In this document: in pieces, positions 1 to 4,418 of the stretch
How positions within the stretch are numbered: position 1 is the stretch's first letter
Layout: each line of letters begins with the position of its first letter
Assembly: GCA_030606635.1 (NCBI GenBank)
Contig: JAUWGA010000103.1
Coordinates: 1-6,222, forward strand
Reading direction: 5' to 3'
DNA length: 6,222 bases
Origin: Methanosarcinales archaeon
GTDB lineage: Archaea > Halobacteriota > Methanosarcinia > Methanosarcinales > Methanogasteraceae
Position numbers and translations under genes: made by a program
The notes under the pieces: generated by a model
The model's input: only the letters and a program-made list of their open reading frames with translations
Databases searched by the model: none
What the model was told of the DNA's origin: nothing

Positions 1-1
1 C

Positions 2-79
2 GCCGATGTGCAAGAGTCTGTTGAAATCGCCCAAACAGTAGGGCATAAGAATCAAATCGTCGAGACCGTAGTTAAGTAA
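2..79 (+). CDS. C-terminal end of a plus-strand gene (partial, unidentified)
   Basis: An open frame enters from the left edge and ends at a TAA stop at 77-79, giving the last 25 residues of a protein. The tail reads as ordinary coding sequence, with charged and hydrophobic residues alternating (it begins ADVQESVEIA and ends ETVVK). It overlaps the stop codon of the minus-strand gene at 72-596 by 8 nt in a convergent arrangement, which is common for real neighbouring genes in compact archaeal genomes. The family cannot be recognised from so few residues. It could be a chance open frame, but the amino-acid composition and the close fit to the neighbouring stop favour a real gene. Confidence 0.6.
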   Translation, partial: ADVQESVEIAQTVGHKNQIVETVVK

Positions 80-596
80 TCCGTTTCATGTACTTCCTGA
101 CGAGATCGAGCATCTTCTCGCTTTCAGGGACTGCACCCACAATCTCGTCAGCCATCTTTAGGATAACAGGCGACTGCAACTGATCCTTGAGATCATGGAG
201 GTACGGGGCGCACGGTCTTTTGCCGGCAGTGTGGAACCGCATGATCTCATCAGTGGATGCCGGCTTAACCGGATCATCGATATGCGGAGACCTATCGACC
301 GCATACACCGCGCCATCACCGCCACCGCCATCCGAAAGCGTTCCAAGCCCGTGCACGGTGCAGTAACTGTTCTTATAGTCCTCGATGTATGGCTGGTACT
401 TGATTTTTTTATCCTGCGATAGATAACCAACCATATCCTCCTTAACTGAATGCGATACCCCTGTGACAACCCCGATGATCGTGACGTCTGACGTCGATAC
501 CGAAACAAACTGCCCGGCAAACCCACTATTCTCATCACATAATTTGACGGTGTATGTGTCAGCCGACGCCACATGAATGATGTCTCCCAATCGCAT
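72..596 (-). CDS. Stand-alone HAS-barrel-like conserved archaeal protein
   Basis: This is a 174-residue protein of unknown function. Residues about 3-50 (from GDIIHVASADTYTVKL to IGVVTGVSH) have the look of a HAS barrel, the small beta barrel at the N-terminus of HerA-type ATPases and ATP synthase subunits: short beta strands, a central GFAGQFVSV stretch and a closing GVV strand. No Walker motif follows, so this is not a truncated HerA ATPase domain. A glycine run (residues 90-93) marks a flexible linker, and the C-terminal half is helical and charged. No signal peptide or membrane segment is visible. I chose the ATG at 596. The frame can be extended to a TTG at 635, but that start directly follows an in-frame TGA and adds 13 residues outside the barrel. 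It is the last gene of the probable cdc48-surE row. The HAS assignment is by eye and uncertain. Confidence 0.72.
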   Translation of the reverse strand: MRLGDIIHVASADTYTVKLCDENSGFAGQFVSVSTSDVTIIGVVTGVSHSVKEDMVGYLSQDKKIKYQPYIEDYKNSYCTVHGLGTLSDGGGGDGAVYAVDRSPHIDDPVKPASTDEIMRFHTAGKRPCAPYLHDLKDQLQSPVILKMADEIVGAVPESEKMLDLVRKYMKRIT

Positions 597-621
597 GAGA
601 TGAAGTTGTCCTGTATCGGTA

Positions 622-750
622 TTAAATTTGAGCAATCATGAGGTGACCTGTGCAGATCGATGCTGTCACTCGCTCTCCCGCATCCAAAAACTCGACGGGA
701 CTCCCTATTGTTTTCGGTGATCTGCCTTTGGCATCAGGCACCAGTTTCAT
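622..750 (-). CDS. Small conserved-looking protein, 42 residues
   Basis: A complete ATG-to-TAA frame of 43 codons lies in what would otherwise be the gap between surE and the HAS-barrel gene. Its ATG is 6 nt after the surE TAG, and an AGGA sequence overlapping that stop lies a few bases upstream and can serve as ribosome binding site. The product begins MKLVPDAKGRSPKTIG, is basic at the N-terminus, and has a compact SPVEFLDAGERVT core followed by a hydrophobic end with a single Cys. Codon choice resembles the neighbours (AGA, ATA, ATC, GAG). No transmembrane segment or signal peptide is present. I do not recognise a family. Its position, spacing and protein-like composition suggest a real small gene co-transcribed with surE, but a chance frame of this length cannot be excluded without homologues. 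Confidence 0.55.
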   Translation of the reverse strand: MKLVPDAKGRSPKTIGSPVEFLDAGERVTASICTGHLMIAQI

Positions 751-756
751 CTCGTC

Positions 757-1572
757 CTAATAAAACGCCTCTACTGCCCTGCGAAGCGTTTCCGGGATCT
801 CCCGCGTCGTTAACTGGTCGAGCCCCACAGTCGAATCGAGCGTTAGCGGCGTTATAGAGATGTGGTGCTGTGCGAGCGCATGTACGTCGGTGCCGGGTTC
901 ATCATCCTGCACGAGATCGCCATCGATCCAGTAGTACGGACGCCCCCGCGGGTCATGCCGCCTCTCAACAGCAGTCTTGAATATCTTTCTCGACAGTCTG
1001 GTGATCTCGATCTCAGTATCAAGGGATGCGGTTCGCGGGATGTTGACGTTGAGCACATCCACACCATCCGGAAAACCATTTTTAAGCGCGTGTTTTGCAA
1101 TCCTTCCGACCAGATCGATCCCGGCATCGAAATCGTACTCATAATGCCTGAGATCGTCGAACTTGTCGCCCTGATCCACCACCTGAATCGATGCCGCTAT
1201 CGTTGGGATGCCGTAGCTGGCAGCCTCAAGCGCAGCACCGATCGTGCCGGATGTGGTCACTGTGTCAGTGCTGATGTTCTCGCCGATATTAAACCCGGAT
1301 ACGCAGAGATCAGGGAGCTGGTCCATGATAGCAAAGATCGCAAGGATCACGGAATCGGCAGGCGTTCCCGCGACCGCATAAGCCTCGAACGCGTCCAGTT
1401 TGATCTCAGAGAATCTCAGGGGCTCGAAGACCGACACCGATCTCCCGACACCTGATTTCTGCATCGATGGCGCCACGACGTTAACGTTTCCGAGATCGCG
1501 AACGCTCCTGTACGCTGCCCTGATGCCGGACGAGTACACGCTGTCGTCATTTGTAACGAGTATGGATGTCAT
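757..1572 (-). CDS. surE: 5'/3'-nucleotidase SurE
   Basis: SurE is a cytoplasmic metal-dependent phosphatase that releases phosphate from nucleoside 5'- and 3'-monophosphates. The 271-residue product opens with the signature ILVTNDDS; D9 and D10 are the catalytic/metal acidic pair. S40 (in QKSGVG) and N95 (in SGFNIGEN) occupy the other expected metal positions, and GTPADSV (69-75) and SGTIGAALEA are family core motifs. Length is close to the usual 250-270. The frame stays open upstream to 1617, but that would add 15 residues overlapping cdc48, whereas the ATG at 1572 puts LVTNDD at the very N-terminus as in all SurE proteins. Only 1 nt separates it from the cdc48 stop, so translation is probably coupled. 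One small oddity is NDDS where most family members have NDDG. Confidence 0.95.
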   Translation of the reverse strand: MTSILVTNDDSVYSSGIRAAYRSVRDLGNVNVVAPSMQKSGVGRSVSVFEPLRFSEIKLDAFEAYAVAGTPADSVILAIFAIMDQLPDLCVSGFNIGENISTDTVTTSGTIGAALEAASYGIPTIAASIQVVDQGDKFDDLRHYEYDFDAGIDLVGRIAKHALKNGFPDGVDVLNVNIPRTASLDTEIEITRLSRKIFKTAVERRHDPRGRPYYWIDGDLVQDDEPGTDVHALAQHHISITPLTLDSTVGLDQLTTREIPETLRRAVEAFY

Positions 1573-1573
1573 A

Positions 1574-3769
1574 TTACCGGTATCCGACGTATGAACTCGG
1601 CTCCTTTGCAGCCGCACCGCCCTTGAACTTCTCCTGCACCCGCTGGTAATGATCCATGAGATCAGAGCTTACGGTCGCCCGTATCTTCTGCAAAGCCTCC
1701 TCGAAATGCCGCATCTCGATCTTATCGAGATCCTCGCGCATTGCAAGCATAGCAGACTCCCTGCAGAGCGATTCGAGATCGGAACCGACATAACCATCGG
1801 TTATATCAGCGAGTTCAGTGAGATCCACATTCGTTAGCGGCATCTCACTTGTGTGGATTCGCAGGATAGCCTCTCTTCCGGACTTCGTTGGCACCCCTGC
1901 ATACACGAGCCGGTCAAACCTCCCTGACCTGATAAGCGCAGGATCGACGATGTCAGGGCGGTTGGTTGCAGCAACCACGATCACCGACTTGAGCGTCTGG
2001 AGCCCGTCCAGTTCGGTCAAGAGCTGGTTTAGCACGCGGTCAGTGACCCTTGACGAGTCCATCCCGCGAATCGGCGCGAGCGCGTCCAGTTCGTCGAAGA
2101 ATATGATAGCAGGCGCAACCTGTTTTGCCTTTTTAAATGTCTCCCGAATCGCTTTTTCGGATTCCCCGACCCACTTCGAGAGCAGTTGTGGACCGCTTAT
2201 GCTGATGAAATTGGCGTTCGATTCGTTTGCAGCAGCCTTTGCAAGCAGGGTCTTTCCTGTGCCCGGAGGACCGTACAAGAGGATACCCTTCGGCGGCGTT
2301 ATGCCCATCTTCCCGAAACGTTCCGGATTTTTAAGGGGCCATTCGATCACTTCCTGAAGTTCCTGCCGCACCGCATCCATTCCTCCGACGTCAGCCCATG
2401 TAACATGCGGAATCTCGACAAGCACCTCGCGCATCGCAGATGGCTCGATCTCACGCAGCGCATCCTCGAAATCCTCTCCCGTGACGATCATCCCGTCCAG
2501 TACCTCCTTTGGAATCTCCTCGTCGTCAAGATTGATCTCTGGTAAATACTTGCGCAGCGTTTTCATTGCAGATTCTCTCGTCAGTGATGAGAGATCTGCA
2601 CCAACGAAGCCGTTCGTGTTCTCTGCGAGTTCGCACAGATCAACATCATCAGAGAGCGGCATCCCGCGCACATGAATCTGCAGGATTTCGATGCGGTCTT
2701 TCAGATCAGGGACACCGATCTCGACCTCCCTGTCAAATCTCCCTGGGCGGCGGAGTGCCGGATCGATCGCATTCACACGGTTCGTTGCCGCGATCACAGC
2801 AACCTGGCCACGCTCCTCGAGACCATCCATCAATGACAGCAACTGGGCAACCACTCTCCGTTCCACCTCTCCGTAAACTTCCTCTCGTTTCGGGGCAATC
2901 GAATCGATCTCATCGATGAAAATAATTGAAGGCGACTTCTCTTCCGCTTCCTCAAAAATATCCCGCAGCCGCTGCTCGCTCTCCCCGTAATACTTGCCCA
3001 TAACCTCAGGTCCTGCGAGGTATATGAAATGAGCGCCGGATTCGTTTGCCACCGCCTTCGCAATCAATGTTTTCCCGGTTCCGGGCGGTCCGTACATCAG
3101 TATCCCCTTCGGAGGATCGATGCCCAGTTTCTGGAAAACTTCGGGATGTTTCATTGGCAGTTCGATCATCTCACGCACCCGGTCAACCTCATTATGAAGC
3201 CCCCCGATATCCTCGTACGTGATGCCGGTACCTTTCGCAGAGTCAAACCCAATGACCGGTTTTTCGAGCAGCACGATCTCGGTCTGTTTGTCCACCAGCA
3301 CCATCCCTTCAGGTATCGTCTCGGTCACAATGAGCGGCAGCATCTGCCCCCCAAACGGGGATGGTGTCGTCAGGATGGGGATGATATCACCGAGCAGGAT
3401 AGGGCGCTTAAACGTCTGCTGCTTCACGATGGTCTCGGCATCAGGACCGAACTGGACCTCCGAACCCTGCGGCGGGGCAAAAACCACTCGTTCGGCATCT
3501 TTTATGGGTGCACGCCTGATCGTCACCCGTTCCCCGATCCCACTGCCAGCGTTCTGGCGCACATAACTGTCGATCCGTATCGTCTCCTGCCCCCAGTCCT
3601 GCCGATCAGCGCGCCAGACCTTCGCACCGGTCACCCTCCTGCCTTCGATCTCGATAATGTCCCCTGGTGACAATTGAAGCGTCTGAAGGACGTAGGGATC
3701 GAGGCGTGCCATCCCCCTTCCTGCATCCTTCGGATACGCCTTTACAACCGTTAATTGAATTTCGTTCAT
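1574..3769 (-). CDS. cdc48: Cdc48/VAT-type AAA+ ATPase (CDC48 subfamily)
   Basis: This 731-residue protein is the archaeal p97/Cdc48 (VAT) unfoldase, which as a hexamer threads proteins through its pore and can feed the 20S proteasome. An N-terminal double-psi barrel and Cdc48 domain 2 span about residues 1-180. D1 has Walker A GPPGTGKT (227-234), Walker B IIFIDEID (282-289), sensor N330 and arginine fingers R341/R344. D2 has Walker A at 500-507, Walker B IIFFDE (555-560), sensor N603 and R614/R617. Both rings are thus predicted catalytically intact. Pore-loop aromatics are Y260/Y261 in D1 and W533 in D2. The protein ends in GYR, with Tyr penultimate as in proteasome-docking HbYX tails, although the residue before it is Gly. 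The ATG at 3769 is preceded by a weak AGGCGGA ribosome site (3775-3781). Length matches the archaeal family (about 730-760). Confidence 0.97.
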   Translation of the reverse strand: MNEIQLTVVKAYPKDAGRGMARLDPYVLQTLQLSPGDIIEIEGRRVTGAKVWRADRQDWGQETIRIDSYVRQNAGSGIGERVTIRRAPIKDAERVVFAPPQGSEVQFGPDAETIVKQQTFKRPILLGDIIPILTTPSPFGGQMLPLIVTETIPEGMVLVDKQTEIVLLEKPVIGFDSAKGTGITYEDIGGLHNEVDRVREMIELPMKHPEVFQKLGIDPPKGILMYGPPGTGKTLIAKAVANESGAHFIYLAGPEVMGKYYGESEQRLRDIFEEAEEKSPSIIFIDEIDSIAPKREEVYGEVERRVVAQLLSLMDGLEERGQVAVIAATNRVNAIDPALRRPGRFDREVEIGVPDLKDRIEILQIHVRGMPLSDDVDLCELAENTNGFVGADLSSLTRESAMKTLRKYLPEINLDDEEIPKEVLDGMIVTGEDFEDALREIEPSAMREVLVEIPHVTWADVGGMDAVRQELQEVIEWPLKNPERFGKMGITPPKGILLYGPPGTGKTLLAKAAANESNANFISISGPQLLSKWVGESEKAIRETFKKAKQVAPAIIFFDELDALAPIRGMDSSRVTDRVLNQLLTELDGLQTLKSVIVVAATNRPDIVDPALIRSGRFDRLVYAGVPTKSGREAILRIHTSEMPLTNVDLTELADITDGYVGSDLESLCRESAMLAMREDLDKIEMRHFEEALQKIRATVSSDLMDHYQRVQEKFKGGAAAKEPSSYVGYR

Positions 3770-3820
3770 GAATGTCCGCCTGTTAGATTTGGATTTATGC
3801 TTTGATATGTCTGTCTGGAT

Positions 3821-3835
3821 TGGCTATAAAGGTTA
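3821..3835 (-). promoter_or_regulatory. Probable cdc48 promoter (TATA box)
   Basis: On the minus strand CTTTATAG at 3824-3831 matches an archaeal TATA box. Transcription would start about 25 nt downstream, near 3802, leaving a leader of roughly 30 nt before the cdc48 ATG at 3769. The sequence upstream of the box is not clearly purine-rich, so the BRE is weak. A second A/T-rich candidate (ATTTAATGATATAG, about 3864-3878) lies farther upstream. This promoter would drive the whole cdc48-surE-small ORF-HAS row. Confidence 0.45.
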
Positions 3836-3899
3836 CAGACACTGCTGAATTCCCCCTTGAACTCACTATATCATTAAATTTCCTTAGATTTTAACGCAA

Positions 3900-3924
3900 G
3901 CGTCGACGGCAGAGCCGTTAACGC
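3900..3924. repeat. 25-nt hairpin repeat, copy A
   Basis: This is a palindromic unit. The inner stem ACGGC (3906-3910) pairs with GCCGT (3914-3918) around an AGA loop, then come a G-T wobble and a C/A mismatch, then an outer stem GCGT (3900-3903) with ACGC (3921-3924). Copy B at 3948-3972 matches it at 21 of 25 positions. Two of the four differences swap a G-C pair for C-G in the stem. Confidence 0.75.
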
Positions 3925-3929
3925 CCGTG

Positions 3930-3934
3930 AAAAA
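3930..3934 (-). terminator. Possible weak T-tract terminator after the tRNA pair
   Basis: On the minus strand a TTTTT run follows hairpin copy B by about 13 nt. Archaeal RNA polymerase often stops at such T-runs without needing a hairpin. The run is short and distant from the tRNA end (about 140 nt), so the assignment is weak. Confidence 0.2.
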
Positions 3935-3947
3935 TTCTCCGTCCCGG

Positions 3948-3972
3948 GCGTCGACGCCGGAGGCGTTACCGC
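3948..3972. repeat. 25-nt hairpin repeat, copy B
   Basis: This is the second copy, starting 48 nt after copy A. The inner stem ACGCC (3954-3958) pairs with GGCGT (3962-3966) around a GGA loop. Compared with A, the fourth stem pair is reversed from G-C to C-G (3909/3915 versus 3957/3963), one difference is in the loop, and one is in the outer arm, where pairing is weaker. The segment CGGGCGT (3945-3951) can alternatively pair with ACGCCCG (3921-3927) at the end of copy A, giving a competing 7-bp fold. Confidence 0.75.
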
Positions 3973-4033
3973 AGAGGGTCAGATCAGTCTTAAAACTCTG
4001 CGCCTCTGCACACTTCTGCGTTCTCCACGGTGA
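3969..4033. repeat. GCAGAG-rich inverted-repeat element
   Basis: CGCAGAG (3970-3976) and CTCTGCG (3996-4002) form a 7-bp inverted repeat with a 19-nt loop. Two more degenerate CTCTGC-type units follow at 4004-4010 and 4014-4020, then TTCTCCACGGTGA. From memory, this resembles a degenerate copy of the dispersed intergenic repeat built of (T)CTCTGCG units and ending near CGGTGA, seen in many unrelated bacterial and archaeal genomes. That resemblance is recollection, not a search result. Confidence 0.5.
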
Positions 4034-4073
4034 TCTATTACGATTTTCAGACCGCGCCGGTTAAAGGAAGTGA

Positions 4074-4256
4074 TGGGGCTGGTGCGATTCGAACACACGA
4101 TCGACGGGTCTCTCCGAACCCTCGAAGGTCGAGGAGGGCACATCAGTGCTCCAACGGCTCATCATACACCCGCCCCGTCGGGCAGGCGTCAGTAGACCCG
4201 TTGTTCATCATTTATCCGCTGGAGCCCGTCGCCATACCTGGCTAGGCCACAGCCCC
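4074..4256 (-). tRNA. tRNA-Trp(CCA) with a 109-nt intron
   Basis: The acceptor stem GGGGCTG (4256-4250) pairs perfectly with CAGCCCC (4081-4075), with discriminator A at 4074 and no encoded CCA. The T-arm is GTGTG-TTCGAAT-CGCAC (4098-4082). The anticodon stem ACGGG (4229-4225) pairs with CCCGT (4108-4104), and the spliced loop is CTCCAGA, giving anticodon CCA (4222-4220). An intron at 4110-4218 interrupts the gene after G37, the standard archaeal position; removing it leaves a 74-nt tRNA. The splice site forms a canonical bulge-helix-bulge: central helix CTCC/GGAG (4224-4221 with 4115-4112) flanked by the 3-nt bulges AG^C and AG^A. The 5' end lies a single nucleotide from the end of tRNA-Val, so both come from one precursor. 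The tRNA is essential for Trp decoding unless another copy exists elsewhere. Confidence 0.96.
4110..4218 (-). ncRNA. tRNA-Trp intron encoding a box C/D guide RNA
   Basis: The intron contains, in order, box C ATGATGA (4211-4205), box D' CTGA (4192-4189), box C' ATGATGA (4165-4159) and box D CTGA (4146-4143). Both guide spacers (C to D' and C' to D) are exactly 12 nt, the archaeal norm. The D' guide pairs at its positions 2-9 with A36 to U43 of the tRNA, putting C39 (4108) opposite the fifth base. The D guide pairs with G31 to G37, putting C34 (4222) opposite its fifth base (4151). By the box C/D rule of the fibrillarin/Nop5/L7Ae complex, these two nucleotides would receive 2'-O-methyl groups. 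The Haloferax volcanii tRNA-Trp intron is known to guide the same two positions (C34 and U39). The D'-C' spacer folds into a hairpin (4188-4167), and another hairpin (4134-4120) precedes the 3' splice site. Confidence 0.92.
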
Positions 4257-4257
4257 G

Positions 4258-4331
4258 TGGGCCCGATGCGATTCGAACGCATGATCCCCGCCGTGTAAAG
4301 GCGGTGTCATAACCGACTAGACCACGGGCCC
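4258..4331 (-). tRNA. tRNA-Val(UAC)
   Basis: This is a 74-nt cloverleaf with a perfect acceptor stem, GGGCCCG (4331-4325) with CGGGCCC (4265-4259), and discriminator A at 4258. The D-arm is GTCTAGTCGGTTATGAC. The anticodon stem CCGCC/GGCGG encloses loop TTTACAC with anticodon TAC, and the T-arm is ATGCG-TTCGAAT-CGCAT. There is no intron and no encoded CCA. It is the first gene of the tRNA pair; its 3' end is 1 nt from the start of tRNA-Trp. Confidence 0.97.
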
Positions 4332-4359
4332 GGTATCATGATCAAGTGATGTTATGCCT

Positions 4360-4374
4360 CATAAAATATTCGGT
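4360..4374 (-). promoter_or_regulatory. Probable promoter of the tRNA-Val/tRNA-Trp pair
   Basis: On the minus strand a purine-containing CCGAA followed by TATTTTATG (about 4374-4360) fits an archaeal BRE plus TATA box. Its centre is about 34 nt upstream of the tRNA-Val 5' end, so transcription would start around 4340 and leave a short leader for RNase P to remove. The 87-nt gap between nurA and tRNA-Val shows nothing else. Confidence 0.5.
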
Positions 4375-4418
4375 CATGCAGACGGTCGCGGCTTGTGGCA
4401 CCGACCTGAGCATAACAC

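Larger units (their letters stand above)
3770..4073. other. 304-nt non-coding region with hairpins and repeats
   Basis: No credible gene is present between tRNA-Trp and cdc48. From the cdc48 side the region holds the probable promoter, an A/T-rich block (about 3841-3898), two related 25-nt hairpin repeats, a GCAGAG-type inverted-repeat element (about 3969-4033) and a short stretch next to the tRNA in which I see nothing. On the minus strand a run of five T (3930-3934) and a TTTTAA (around 3990-3995) could act as weak archaeal terminators for tRNA read-through. Confidence 0.7.

Noticed and set aside
295..340. Short CCG/CCA-rich stretch as a microsatellite
   Set aside because: It is explained by the glycine run of the minus-strand protein and is too short and irregular to be a repeat tract.
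862..1455. Plus-strand open frame of 197 codons opposite surE
   Set aside because: It lies wholly antisense to a clear SurE gene and shows no recognisable protein features.
1573..1617. SurE start at 1617 with 15 extra residues
   Set aside because: This would overlap cdc48 and place the LVTNDD motif away from the N-terminus, unlike the family.
3029..3670. Plus-strand open frame of 213 codons opposite cdc48
   Set aside because: It is antisense to conserved Cdc48 motifs, rich in His/Arg/Pro as expected for a shadow frame.
4030..4245. Plus-strand open frame of 71 codons across the tRNA-Trp gene
   Set aside because: It is antisense to a well-supported tRNA with intron; such frames through the T-arm give a familiar spurious peptide.
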